A program made the translations under genes and the position numbers. Shown here in pieces: positions 43,014 through 55,308 of a stretch of DNA of 64,000 bases; the first letter of the stretch is position 1, and every line of letters starts with the position of its first letter. The notes below the pieces were generated by a model that had not been told where the DNA came from, did not search any database, and saw only the letters and a list, made by a program, of their open reading frames with translations. The stretch covers positions 70,498,926 to 70,562,925 of the forward strand of contig CM075942.1 in assembly GCA_038030265.1 (NCBI GenBank), given 5' to 3'. Origin of the DNA: Corythucha ciliata. Taxonomy: Eukaryota; Arthropoda; Insecta; Hemiptera; Tingidae.

Positions 43014-45594
43014 ACACTGAAATATATTGCCATATGGGCAGACAAGTACTTGCTCAAGAAATGTCCGACTTTTTCCCAGATTTGTTTCAAGACCTTTTTT
43101 TGTGGCAGCATTCTACCTTCTAGAGGTTTGGGGAACTGAACAGATGATACCTCGACCCCCGTCCTATCATTCCTCGTCTTCTTTTCTCTTCTTAATTCAT
43201 ACTATACTTATCTGTATTTATTAAATTACCTAATTAATTAAAATGTGGCCATTAATGTGCGTGGGGACATGACATTTCTTAAAAGGTCAAACAGTAAAAA
43301 AGTGCGTCGTGTGCCTCCCGCACAGAATATTGGGCAAAAAATGAAGGCCCAGATTGGCAAGGACGACTCTTGAGTCTTGGATACTATGCAGGGTACAGGG
43401 GCACCTTCCCTGCCCGGTTTCGGTTCATGGCGCAAGCCAGCGTCCCCAGTTCTGAAAGACCCGCACCTCCACGTAGTGCCTCTCGGGCGCGGGTGGCTGG
43501 CCATCAGTTACGGCTAACGAGCCGAGCTGAGTGATGGGACCGACTCTGCTCGGGAGTCTGGGCCAAAGAAGGGGTACAGGCCAGGTAAGGGCCGGCAACG
43601 GCCAAGATACTGGCCACATCTTAAGGAGATCCGCAGCAGGGTACAGGGCTGTGTTTGCTGTCATGATGGGCAAATCTTGCGCCATCTGATGGCCACAAGG
43701 TTGAGGGACTGGACTTCCGGACCCTCAACATGATCAGTCGTTGAAAGAGTCTTCATTGTTCAGTAATTAAGTATATTGAACTTGACTCAATAAACTACAC
43801 GCAAAGAAGCTGATGTTCCAGTTCCGTCAAGTCGAATTTTATTATGTTATGCGGAATGCGCACGAGGAGTTCGAACTCGTGACTCTAAGACTGAATCTCT
43901 CCTTCATACCCTCCAAGATTCGTATGATAAATGGTACGAATACTGTGATTTAAAGAAATCTTCAACATTATCAGTCTGAGGATCCGCTGAGTAGTGCGAG
44001 GAGCGAGGCTCCTTGGTATCAATAGATTGTGAGTTCAACAATACCTGTAGTTTCTTCAAACATTGTTTTAAACTCTCGATTTGAGTTTCTTTTGACGATT
44101 TATGAAAAATAATGCTTCCCCGGCTCTTTTTCCTGTTTGTCACATTCAATTCGAGGCTTTGGAATGTACGCTCGTTGTAGTGCGTTATTTTAGCGCCTCT
44201 CGAAAACGCTTCCAGTAGACGACCGGCCTAAGGGAAAAGGCTACAAGTAAAAAACGCTTGCTGCGACGATAAGTGACACTCTATACTCCTCCATGATCAG
44301 GATTTGTGCTCGATATCATCTTAACTCCGATGTAAAAGTGCTTGAGAATCCCCCCCCCCCAGACGGAAATCTCTAAATCCGTCCCTGTTACCGTATGTAC
44401 CTACATTATTCCGACAGAAATTGTTCATTTTCAAGCCCCAAAAGTTACTCCCATTTTAACGTGAATACGTTTTACAGGAGTATAGGGTCCAATTCGGCAG
44501 AAGTGGTAAAATGGGTCTCACAGCGCCGCCTAGTGTTGGTGGTGCTGGGTGGAGGGTATTGGGGTCTCAAAACTCAAGCTCAGCTGCCACTTGCCAGCCA
44601 AAAAACGTATTCACACTAAACTCCGTTTTTTTTTATTATTATTTTTTTTTATGTCCTGTCCTCTGTTCACAGGGCTAATTTAGACGCGTTATTTCTAAGC
44701 TGTGTTTCCGTGGTAGGGAGAAAGAAGAGATTTTTCCAGAATTTCTCCGTTTTTTCTTGGTTTTTTCATAGAAACATGTGGTTTTAGACTTTTTGACATC
44801 ACAACAAACGAACATTCTTAAAAATCTTAAAAATTTCGTGACAGGACATAAAAGTCTCCGTGTGTACAGGGCTTAAGACAGCTCAAAAGTGTTCAGTCTT
44901 CAGAATATCACATATATCACATTCAAATACAAAAAAAAAAAAAAAAAAAAAAAAAACGATTAGGGAAAGACCAAAATTTTCAAAATACCACATGGACAGA
45001 AAAATGCTGGAAAGTATTTTTAAAAATTGGTGAACATGTCTTCACAAGTAGTATCACATAATATTACGAAAACCGTTGTGACAATGTCACATTTGGAAGT
45101 TTGCCAAGGTTGAACTACGATAATTTCAACAAGTTTAAGAAAATATCACAATAAAAAATTATTGAATGAAGACGACTAGAGAAAAACTAGAAAAAAATCT
45201 AAGAAATATTCAAAGCAATACGAGGAAAAACAATAGATTACTTACAAATTACTCGCAAACCTGATGACAATCGAGGAAGTATTTTTTTTAAAAATATGAA
45301 TGGTGACAGAAAGTTACAAAAGGATCTGAGAAAAAACCAAGCACAGATGAAATATTTTACGGAATTATGAATAGCTCCCTTCGTCAATCCGTTCGGTTTC
45401 AAGAATTTAAGGGAAAAAACAAACGCTTTAGCGAAAAATGAGAGAATTACGTACAATCTGCTTCAGCATTACTAAACAAACCACTAGGAGCAATATTTTT
45501 CAGAGGAATGGATGGCCCTCAACATAATTTCGTAACCTTTCAGGAATTCGTACATTGAGGAACAGGTTTCCTCAAGAAGTGACTGAGAAAGAAG
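43014..45594. other. No gene recognised
   Basis: Mixed sequence. GC-richer at 43380-43720, where open frames on both strands show no domain. At 43860-43880 a GAGTTCGAACTCGTGAC word resembles a tRNA B box, but no tRNA fold surrounds it. A small inverted repeat, TTTTATGTCCTGTC at about 44648-44661 with its complement at 44840-44853, and a 26-base poly-A at 44932-44957 suggest an old MITE or retroposed sequence. Confidence 0.35.
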
Positions 45595-46999
45595 ATTGGG
45601 GACGAGCAGGGCGACCTCAGCGCTTGTTGCGGATTGATAGGGAAGCCTAGTTGTACAGTACCTTTCCCTGAGGTTGCATTAAATTTGTATACAAGTGAAA
45701 GATTTATTGTTTTAATTTGGCCATATTTTTGAGTTTTTGTCCTTTTTCTTTGTTTTTGGCCCTTGGTTTTTGTTAAGTGCCCTTGTTTCTTGACCGCAAT
45801 AAGTGAAACATTCGATAGCAACCGGCCGAAGCTATAGGCACGCACAATAGTTGACGAAGGTGAGTGCATGGCGTGAGCAGCCTCAGGATCCTGCGTTGTA
45901 ATACGAATTAATGCTTGGTAGATTACGCCCAAAATAAGCGAATTCTTTCAATCTTGCGATTGTTCGCCGGACTTTCGAAACTTCACGGAGGCAGAACAGC
46001 CGAACTGCTGATAGAGGCTGTGCATGTTTCGCTCGTCGGGAAGTTGGTGGGCTCTGCTTCCGAAACAGAAGTGACCAGCATTGTGAAGAGTTCTTCGTCG
46101 TCTGAAAAACTGAATTACCAAATAAATGGCAAATTCAGGTATTCCAAACGGAGATCGGTGACGATAGCTGCTGTACAATGTTCTTGCAAGGCCGGGAGCT
46201 CGGGGAATTGCAAATAAACATGATACTGATGTGATATTTTCCCAGGTATTTAGGAAAAAAAAAAAGGTTCTGATTCCTTTATATAGAAAAAGCACGCGTA
46301 CTACGTCCAAATCAATTACAATTGGCTATTTATGTAATCTGCCCCGTGTTGTTTTACGGGGCAGATTGATATATTGATTGAGATTGATTGAAATATATCT
46401 ATCAAATAGATATATTTGATGCAAGCAACAGTACAGGGGGATTGTAGTACAAATGTGAGAGACGAGTTCTTGACATAAACATCAAAAATGCATGCAGTTG
46501 GGCTGTGAAATTCATATTCATGTAGTCTCACATGTATTTCACTTTTCTATTACAATCCCTCAAATCTCTAATGGTGAATACCACCACCTTGGCTTAAGGT
46601 TGGGCTTAATAAAGCCGAACATTCGTTGCAAAAACGCTTCGGTGGTGAAATCAACCGTAAGGTCACTCACCTACTCGCTTATTTTGGGCACAATCTGAAA
46701 CCATTCGCATTACAACCCAGGATCCTGAGGCACACAATGCACTCACCTTTGTCAACTGTGCCTATTCTGTAGCTTCGGCCGGTTACTGTCGATTGTTTCA
46801 CTTATTGCAAGGGCACTTAACAAAAACCAAGGGCAGCAAACAAAGAAAAATGACGAAAACTCAAAAATAGGTCGAAATTAAAACAATAAATCTTCCACTT
46901 GCATACGAATTTAATGTAACCTCAGACAAAGGTATTGTACAACTAGGCTTGCCTATCAATCCGCAACAAGCGCTGAGGTCGCCTTGCTCGTCCCCAATT
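45595..46999. mobile_element. Foldback element with ~300-bp arms
   Basis: The arms are 45595-45909 and 46703-46999, inverted relative to each other, starting near ATTGGGGACGAGCAGGGCGA and ending near CTCAGGATCCTG(C/G)GTTGTAAT. By eye they are about 85-90% alike with small indels. They enclose about 790 bp containing the open frame at 45915-46217. The structure resembles a foldback transposon or an inverted duplication of a gene fragment. Confidence 0.7.
45915..46217 (+). pseudogene. Possible SWIM zinc-finger protein fragment
   Basis: 100 codons. The C-terminal part reads INGKFRYSKRR followed by VQCSCKAGSSGNCK and then a stop. This is a SWIM-type CxC...CxH motif lacking its final histidine, which would be the next residue. 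Such SWIM motifs occur in transposase-related proteins and in insect proteins with a YqaJ nuclease domain. No nuclease part was seen downstream. The N-terminal half is unrecognised. Confidence 0.4.
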
Positions 47000-48112
47000 G
47001 ATCAGTGATTCAGATAAGGATAACGTGATAAGGAGTCTTCTACGCTACCTCCTCTTCTTTACCATGTCAGGTGACGGGTCTATCTTTTTTCTCAAAGGCC
47101 TTTATTTCACCCAGCCCAGAACATTGTGGGAGGTAGTAGTGGTTCGTACACGTTGTTGAATGAAAACAGAACAACAGAAGGACCCGAATTTCAAAAGAAG
47201 GACCTTTTTAGGGTCCTTCCAAGAGTTTTGAAAGCGGCAGGACCACGGCTTGAAAAGTAGGGCCCGTACTTCCGAAAACAGTACCTCTGGTCACCCTACC
47301 TATACTAGCCTACTAAAGTTAATCCCATTTTTACGCCCATTCTTGGATCGGATGTAAACTTTTTCCTCCTCTAAAGTGTAGAATTTTGACCTTACATAGC
47401 CCACAAAATGTGTACATATACATAGATCCAAGGGCCGGATCTGGGACCTTTCTCAGGGGGAGGTAATCGAAATCCCTCACGCTCCCCATATACACCTCGA
47501 CCACCTTCCCACCCCACCCCTCTCCTATATTTAAAGGGATTTGACCAGTTCCAGGGGTGGGGGGGGGGGTATAAATTAAATGCTCCATAGCCGACCACCA
47601 GCTTCCGGAGATGGCAGGGTAACAGGGGATCTGTCAAAATTACTCTAAACATATCGGTGGGTTCCCATCCCCCCCATCCACCTTCTGTCATTAGACCGAG
47701 ACGAGACCGAGACCGACTTTTTGAGTAAGAGACTGAGACCAAGACCGAGATCATCTTGCTAATGACCGAGACCGAGATGCGTAAGTCTCGGTCTCGTGCA
47801 TCGCTAGCCGGCACTGCAATGAGCTGTCCCAGGACACATTTTATATGTGCAAATTGAAAACGCACGAAAATTTATGTGCTTGATGAGGGGGGGTGGGGCA
47901 AGGATGGGTGGCCCGCCTGAGTTCTTACAACCAGGTTTATGGCCCACGACCAAAATTCATTTCATACGACTTTCTGCGCGGTGCGATCGCATGACAAAAG
48001 TGGCCGGGAGCCTAACAAGTGTGGACGTGTCGAATGAGTCGATTATGCTTGCGATTTCAGACGAAAATTTGTTCTGAGGAGTTTGTCAGAAATCCTCGAC
48101 AGACCGAGGGTG
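47000..48112. other. No gene; contains GAGACCGAGACC tract
   Basis: At 47694-47808 repeated GAGACCGAGACC words and the complement TCTCGGTCTCG flank a short AT-rich centre, ending in GCATCGCTAGCC. A similar GTCTCGGTCTCGGTGTGATC lies at 40858-40877. These look like ends of non-autonomous transposons. A G-run at 47558-47568 and several C-runs are present. No coding frame was recognised. Confidence 0.45.
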
Positions 48113-48931
48113 CGGTTCCACTAAACGCGTTTCTATTCTGATCGTTTGTCAGAACGTTGTTGCCACCCAGCCAAGATGGACGAAATTGACCTTTATTTTC
48201 TTGACAGTCCTTTGATTAAGTATTAACTTATGAATAGTGTGAATTGGAAAATATGAGCGCTTGAGCCGCTGCTTCATTCAGCAGTAAGGACGACAGAGAA
48301 GATTTCGAAATGGTGTGTCAAGAATTAACGGAACAACTTGAAAATGTTTTCGCGTTTTCCAGGATAACACCAGAAACATTCGAATACATACTGAAGCGCA
48401 TGGAAGAAAGGATCAAAAGTTCTCCAATTTTCGCGACTTTATGTCGTCAAAACACAGACTGGCTGTAAGTGATTTTAGGCCCAAAAGAAATGGTTGTCTC
48501 TTCAAGATTTGTCTCGTCCCTACAAAAACCACTTTCTTTGATGGGCCAAAAAAATTGCTTAGCAAAGTAATCTTCACCCAATTTAGCTGAAAAATATCTC
48601 TGTAGTGACCTCATATGTCCCACAAACACATATAATTATCCTATTTTCTCTCGAATTCAAGTAAACAATTTATCGACGTCTGTGTTAAAACGCTCCACAT
48701 TCCTCACTTCACAGGTAGCGAAAAAATCGCACGTTCGGACGAATTCTTATGAAAATTCCTAATTAGTTTGAACGCACAAATCGTTCTGACGACGACGTAC
48801 GTATTGTGACGCGTGGATTTCTCTCCCGATATTAGCCACTTTCATTGAAAAACAGATGTTTGCTTGTTTAATCGAATTCGTCAGAACTCGTCATAGAACA
48901 CTCATTTTCGTCAGAAATCGCGTGCATAGTA
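48113..48931 (+). mobile_element. PIF/Harbinger remnant
   Basis: The left edge GGTTCCACTAAACGCGTTTCT (48117 onward) and, on the opposite strand, the right edge GGTTACTATGCACGCGATTT resemble each other as imperfect inverted repeats. They enclose a fragment of a Harbinger-type transposase. No three-base target duplication could be settled. Confidence 0.55.
48173..48476 (+). pseudogene. Harbinger transposase N-terminal fragment
   Basis: Starts MDEIDLYFLDSPLIKY and then a stop. The main frame (about 48304-48462) reads LENVFAFSRITPETFEYILK, then RMEERIKSSP. A one-base shift continues as FRDFMSSKHRLAV and then GTAAGT. That is the N-terminal helical region of Harbinger transposases, up to the point where they read LAVTLRFLATG. 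The DDE catalytic domain is absent. Confidence 0.65.
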
Positions 48932-50062
48932 ACCGTTGGCTAAGGCATATATATGTTTAAATTCGTCGTTATTTTGGCTCGTAAATGAAATTTCAGAATT
49001 GCTACGAAAACAATAAATGCATAATATAACGATGTAACGTATCTTGTTAGTGAATAAGACCCCTGGAAAATAACAAACCTCAGAGGAGTAGAGGTCACAA
49101 ATTGACGTAACATTTAATTATATTATTATTATTATTATTTTGAGAAAAAAAATTCCATTCCTTTTTTACCGCGTTAACAAGAACAGTGGAATAATTTGAA
49201 GCGGCCTACTTTAAGAAGAAAAAAAAAGGTCTCGACCAATGCTAGCAGATAATCTCAAACACTGTTGATGCACTCATAATAATATTAAGGTCGGGCAATC
49301 GTTGTATCAGAGTTATCTAATTTCGTCGTGGCATTATTTAACAGTGACATTTTGTTGTACAGGAAACAATTCAAACTCTTCACACTACAACGAAAGAGAT
49401 CACTGAACTGAAAGACTTTCTTTAGGATATATATTTTGTGAATCAAAGGGGGGGGGGGGAAACCTGTTTATGAAAGTCAATTGTCAAACAAGTTGGCCCT
49501 AGGACACCCTCCCTTTCCTTTTTAATTTTCCCCAAAAGAAATTGTTTAAAAAACTATTAATCAACGTTATTAGACATTTGGATACGCGGTTTACCATTAT
49601 CCTTACACTATTGGAACTTGTTTAGACGCTATCATTTCCAAGCTTCTAGCTCAAAATCGGATGTAGAAATTGTTGCCTATACAATTTATTTTAATTAGGG
49701 TGCTTTTTAGAACTTTTTTGTGCCTTCAGAGTAGCTTATAGGTAGTTTATACTAATTATACGCATATACCTACATATATTTTATCTTATTTACGACTCTT
49801 ACTGTTATTTAGTGGGGTTCAGGCCTACCAAAAAAAAAAAGGAGGGGACATTTCTTAAAGATGTCGACGTTTCAGCTTTTGCCCTACATTCAGACTCTTG
49901 ATCTTAAACCGGCTTTATTAATTTATTCCGCGAGTTTAAAGACTGTCACTTTTCGTTTGCCTGAAAGCGAAATTCATGGATTTTATGCACTTAAAATAAA
50001 AATACTCATTGCATTTCAAACAATTCTAACACAATTCCATTTGTAAAAAATACGCATATGAA
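48932..50062. other. Intergenic, upstream of the monooxygenase gene
   Basis: AT-rich, with an ATT microsatellite at 49119-49140 and a G-run at 49449-49459. A 61-codon open frame at 49861-50046 has no recognisable domain. No promoter element can be assigned with confidence. Confidence 0.4.
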
Positions 50063-51878
50063 ATGGACTCCGTGGAGAAGAAGCTTGTAGCTGTCATCGG
50101 TGGCGGAGTGGCAGGTCTGGTAGCTGCTCGCCATTTGAACGATTCATCTTGCCCAGCGTCCGCTGTTCTGTTTGAACAGACGAACCAACTAGGAGGCACG
50201 TGGGTCTACACGGATCGAACTGGTGTGGACGATTTCGGTCTACCGATACATTCTAGTATGTATAAAAATCTCAGGTGAGTTTATTCTTTAAATTATTTTT
50301 GTTCGAACCTCCCGTTGAAAAATATTAGTTGCTTTTATTGTTAGAATTAAAAATGTGACTAATGCTTTCAAATTCTCAGGGCGAACCTTCCTAAAGAGAC
50401 GATGATGTTCCCCGATTTTCCTCATACGAAACAAGGAGCGTCTTATTTAACTGCGAAAGAAGTATTGCAATACTTGAACGATTACGCAGACTACTTTAAA
50501 ATACGTAATTGTGTCAAAGTAATAAAAAAACACTTCGGGAATACAAAATTGAACCATTTTAACTATCCGGTGAATTTTTTTCGCAGTTTAACCATTACAT
50601 CACGGAAGTCACACCTTTCGGTGATTCTCAGTGGAAAATTCGAGGCATTGATTTGCTAAATAAGAAGGAGAATGAATATATTTTTGATGCAGTCATCGTA
50701 GCTAACGGGTGAAATTGTTGTAAACAATACGTTCACGAATGCTTGTTTTTAACCGACTTTATTTGCAGGCACAATAGTAAGCCAAAATTCCCCAAAATTG
50801 AAGGAATCGCCAACTTTAAAGGACAACAACTTCACAGCCACGACTACAGGGATCCGGTTCAATTTAGAAATAAAAGCGTTCTCGTTATTGGTGCAGGTCC
50901 ATCGGGTATTGATATAATTTTCGAAATTTCGACAGTGACGGACAGAGTAATAGAAAAAAAAAAAAAAAAATTTAACTGCTCACTCATGCTGATGATAATC
51001 TCGAGAAACAATTCTACAGATTGCACTGAGTCATCACACGGACTACGCTGCGCGATTAGGCTTCCCATCAAAAGTGACTCTAAAACCTGACGTGAAATGC
51101 ATCACTACAGACGGAAGAGTTAGTTTTAAAGATGACTCAACATTGAATGTTGACGTTATACTATTTTGTACAGGTACACTTTGACTAATTGCACTTCAAT
51201 GCGGTCTTCATAATTTGTTTTCTTTTAGGATATTGCTATACCTTTCCATTTTTAAACAAAGAGTGCGGAATTTCATGTCAAGACAACTACGTTTCACCTT
51301 TGTTTAAAGGAATAATAAACATCAACCATCCAACAATGGCCTTCTTGGGGATTCTTAAACTTACGACTACATTTTACTTGTGTGACCTGCAGGTCGGTTT
51401 GAACCCTAATCCATTGTTTAACGTCCGAATCAAAAAGAGTGTTCGTATACTTTCCAAACAGATGAGATTTTTCCTTCAGACTTTAATGAAACCGGACATG
51501 CTCCCCTCAAAAGAGGCGATGCTGAACGAATTGAGAACCGTGGAAAACTTGAAAATTCAAAAAGGGATCAGAAAGTGTGATTTCCATCAGCTGGGCGAAG
51601 CGAACGAGTCGTACATCGTCGACATCGCCCGTCTGGCGGGCGTCGCCCCAATTCCACCGATTATACTTCGAATTTATTTTGACGGCTACGAGAAGATATT
51701 CAGTGATTTTAAAAATTTTCGACACAGTCGGTATCGAATTATCGACCAAGACAGTTTTTCGGTGGTAGACGAGCGGGAAATTATGGCTAAACCCGTCGAG
51801 CGAATCCTAGAGGACCATCAGTCCCGGCCCCGGGGCCGAAGCGGTGCGTTAGTTCAAGCGAGAAAAAACGCATATTAG
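50063..51878 (+). CDS. Flavin-containing monooxygenase (seven exons)
   Basis: Oxygenates nitrogen or sulphur in small nucleophilic substrates with FAD, NADPH and O2; insect relatives act in detoxification. Exons inferred from GT-AG sites and family fit: 50063-50274, 50380-50518, 50587-50708, 50769-50946, 51020-51173, 51229-51392, 51462-51878, giving 461 codons, a normal length. FAD-binding GGGVAG is at residues 13-18, the FMO signature FKGQQLHSHDY at 174-184, NADPH-binding GAGPSG at 199-204, and LFCTGY follows in exons 5-6. Introns are 105, 68, 60, 73, 55 and 69 bp. The last one (51393-51461) is in frame and stop-free, so an unspliced reading also looks intact. The ATG at 50063 precedes the flavin motif by the usual distance. 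No membrane segment is obvious. Resembles senecionine N-oxygenase-like proteins; the substrate cannot be named. Confidence 0.9.
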
Positions 51879-52254
51879 GTAGAATTTTGTTTGTGTACTC
51901 CATCTACTTATGATTATTTAAAAAAAAAAAATTAGAAACAGAAGAAAAGAGAAAATAAAGGAAGAAAATTAATAAGAAATGTAATAATCATATACGGAAG
52001 AAAGAAATATATTTATGTAATTATTTTGCTGTTACACTTCTTGTTCATATTTTCGTATCTACCGTTCCCTAGCAATGTCGATAGCCAGTCGCGTCAATGT
52101 AAGCAATAAAAAGGAAAGTTTGGCGTCCTGGACACACTGGCGGACCAACACGTATCGGGGCCCGGGGGCAGAAATCTTCAAGAGGCCCCTAAAAGTCTCT
52201 AATTTATACATACCACATACCTAATACAAACATCTACTGGTAACCGCTAAGGCC
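51879..52254. other. Monooxygenase 3' flank
   Basis: AAAATAAAGG at 51952-51961 is a likely polyadenylation signal about 75 nt after the stop codon. From 52130 the sequence GGACACACTGGCGGACCAAC and a GGGGCCCGGGGGC block look like transposon-derived repeat. Confidence 0.45.
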
Positions 52255-52552
52255 TTTTCCATATTTTAGGCAAATCACCGCTATTTCCCCAACCTATCCG
52301 CCAAAACAGCGCTTATGCCAAGTTTAAGCCGCAAATTTCTCCATTTTAGCCGGGAATGAGCGTCTTTTTGTCAACTTTACCTGCAAATTAGCCGCGGATT
52401 AGTGGGGTATTCCCCTCCCCTACCCTATAGACATAAACACGCGCTTTTTCTCAACTTTAGCAGCATATCCCGTGAAGATATCCTGTGAATCAGCGATTTT
52501 TCTTAACTTTTTCTCGAGTTGGCGTTTTTCACAATTTTCAAAAAGACCAGAG
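52255..52552 (+). repeat. Degenerate ~30-bp repeat array, family B
   Basis: Eight to ten diverged units (CATTTTAGCCGGGAATGAGC, AAATTAGCCGCGGATTAG and others) in the same orientation as the 19540-20515 array. Confidence 0.65.
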
Positions 52553-52791
52553 TGTGGTGACTCGAGATTTGAAATAAGCCGAGAAATTAAAGTAAATTGA
52601 ACCGTTGTATTTTTAATAGACTTCGATAAAAATTGATTGAAAAAACAATATGTTAAAACAATGTGGAGAGGGTAATTACGAGGTATGAAGACGCAACAAT
52701 TCTCCCACGCTTAATTTTAGTCCGGCCTTCATAATCACGTAATCCTGGAGGTACGCTGGCATACGTCGAGTTCTAGTGGAACGGCGTAGCG

Positions 52792-53900
52792 TCAGTTGTT
52801 GATTTTGTTCAGGTGGATCCCGAGGTGGAGAAGTGGTTGAGTAGACTTGTTCGGATCCGACGAAACTGGGACTACTAATAGGCGGTTGCTGTTCAGCGTC
52901 ATTCGTTGGTTGAAGTGACTCTGAGTTTCCGAGGTAGGGGACATCTGAAGGTCGATTGTTTTAGGAGTTTCTTCTGAATGAGTGTCTTCAAATTGAACTT
53001 TCTTTTTTACTTCGGACAGAAGGAGTTGATTTATGTGTCTTTTGAACATAAAACCATTGTCTAGTTTCACGAGGTAGTGTAGGTGACCGTACTTTTTTAT
53101 TATTGAGCCTAGTCTCCACCGAGACCGGTTGTTGGAGTAATAACGAGCTTGGAAACGATCTCCCATTTGAGTGAAGACTTGCGGAAGACGTGAGGTTTAA
53201 GCGCGTCTAGGTTGATGCGAATTGACCGATTCAAGAATTTCTCGGCGGGAGTAACGCCATCCGCTATAGAAGGGTGGCTCGATAGAGGAAGAGTATTTCT
53301 CTAACTTTATGTTTGATCGGCATGGATTCTTGATTCATAGCGGATAACCGATGTTTTAGCGTTTGTACGTTCCTCTCAGCTAGACCGTTTGATGTGCAGC
53401 GGCCTGGAGCGATCAATTTTTGAAAAATTCCGGAAAGTGTGCAGAATGAGTGGAACGATTCGCTCGTAAAAATCGGAGCATTGTCAGAAACTATCACGTC
53501 TGGAAAACCATATCGTGAAAATATGTCCTGGAGCATTTCAATAGTTGAAGAAGAAGTGGGAGCTGAGGCAGAAATCGCTACTTCTACCCATTTTGATTTG
53601 GCGTCGACGACCAATAAAAAATAATGCCCTTGAAATGGACCGGCGTAGTCGATGTGGACAACGTTGCCAGTTGGAATCTGGTTCTTCCCACGGAGGAAGT
53701 GGAGCTTTCGGAGAACTATGCTTGGTTGACACGCATTGCTTGCAACTTCGTGTCAATCTTTCTACGTCTTTATCGATTGCTTTCCAATATACGTGGCGGC
53801 GGGCTAATTGTTTCATTTTTGTAGCGCCTAGATGCGTTCTATGCAGTTCGGCAAGGACAAGTGGTTGAAGAGTCTTTGGGACGATCACTCGAGGGCCTTT
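52792..53900 (-). pseudogene. Gypsy B integrase
   Basis: The zinc-binding domain lies in 53650-53900 (LAELHRTHLGATKMKQLARR, then CKQCVSTKH). The catalytic core is in 53264-53614: first aspartate in MVVDAKSKWVEV, second in VIVSDNAPIF, glutamate in CTSNGLAERNVQT, so the triad is complete. The C-terminal region, in 52792-53166, starts FQARYYSNNRSRWRLGSIIK. Frameshifts separate the zinc domain, core and C-terminus (near 53600 and 53170-53264). Confidence 0.88.
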
Positions 53901-55308
53901 TAAAAGAATGTCGCCATTGATTGCCAGGTCGCTGTCGGGATTTTGTTTGCTTCGAAGATTTTGAAGAACTATTTTTAGTTCAGCGTCCTTATTGGTTTGT
54001 TCTCGAAGGGTGTTGTAGGTCAGGTGAGGTGTGGACATGGCTGAAATCGATGCGACGCACAGTTGATGAACTTCTTCATTGATAAAAGAGTCGGCGAGTT
54101 TGTCTGAATTCACTGGAGCTCTGGAGAGGCAATCAGCGTTGCCATTTTCTGTCCCTTTTTTGAAGACCACTTCATAGTTGAAGCCCGACAAGAACGCAGC
54201 GTATCTTTGAAGACGAGCCGAGCTCATTTGAGGGATTTTTGAAGTCTGGTGAAAAATACGCACCAAAGGTCGATTGTCGGTGATCAATTTAAAAGGGCGA
54301 GCGAACAGGTACTGGTAGAGTGACCTACGGCAAATACAATCGCTAGAGCCTCACGGTCCAATTGGGAGTAGTTTTGCTCAGCGGAAGTTAGGGATCTCGA
54401 TGCGAAGGCGATAGGTCTTTCTTGACCATCGACTATATGTGACAAAATTCCTGCGATCCCGTGAGGACTTGCGTCGCATGCGAGTTGGACTGGTAGATTT
54501 GGATTGTAGGGCATTAGGACTCGATCGCTTACAATTTCTTCTTTTAATTTGATAAAAGATTTTTCCGCTTCGGCTGTCCATTTGAATTGAACGTTATTTT
54601 TGATCAGAGTTCGTAATGGTGCAGTGAGGGTCGAGAGGCGAGGAATGAATCTAGCGTAACATGTTATCATTCCAATAAATCTTCTGACGTCATCGGCTGA
54701 TTTTGGTCGAGGCATGTTTTGTATGGCGAGGATTTTTCCGGGCTCTTTGAAACTTTATTCAACTCAACGACGTAGCCTAAATATAGGATACGCTCTTTAA
54801 AAAACGTACATTTCTTCAGATTTAAGTGAAGATCGTATTTTCGAAGCTGTTTCAGGCACTCGATCAGATTATTGTAGCACTCCTCAAGGGTAGAGCCGTG
54901 AACAGCGATGTCATCGAAGTAATATTCCGTTTTGGGAACGTCTTTCAAGATTTGATCGATAATTCAGTTGAATTCAGCAGGAGCTGTTTTGATGCCAAAA
55001 CTTAATTGGTGCATTTTATAGATGCCTCGATGTGTCGTAATAGTTTTAATTTCACTTGACTGGTCATCAACTTTGAGGTGAAGATACGCCTTGTAAATGT
55101 CTAGTTTACAAAAATAACGAGAATCGCGTAGATTGTTGAGAATTTCTTCGATTTTCTTGATTGGATAGTGGACGTTTGACAGACGTTGATTTACGCCGAT
55201 CTTGTAATCTACGCACAGTCGCACTGTGTTGTCAGGTTTGGGGATGACTACTAATGGTGAACCCCAGTCAACTAGTTTGAGCTTTCGAAATGATGTGGGC
55301 AGCTTCAA
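53900..55308 (-). pseudogene. Gypsy B reverse transcriptase and RNase H
   Basis: 54964-55308 has the first RT blocks (GSPLVVIPKPDNTVRLCVDY, then FCKLDIYKAYLHLKV). A TGA at 54964-54966 interrupts the frame between AEFN and IIDQIL, where an arginine CGA is expected. 54667-54948 then has the active site EYYFDDIAVHG. 54284-54715 has the thumb (ADDVRRFIGMITCYARFIPR) and RNase H (LACDASPHGIAGIL). 53538-54287 starts with ITDNRPLVRIFH and ENGNADCLSR. Frameshifts lie near 54700 and 54300. Confidence 0.88.

Noticed and set aside
43853..43885. tRNA or tRNA-derived SINE suggested by GAGTTCGAACTCGTGAC.
   Set aside because: Only a B-box-like word is present; no acceptor stem, A box or anticodon arm could be arranged around it.
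49861..50046. 61-codon open frame just before the monooxygenase as an upstream coding exon.
   Set aside because: It ends in a stop before the ATG at 50063, has no donor site in frame and does not resemble the start of FMO proteins.
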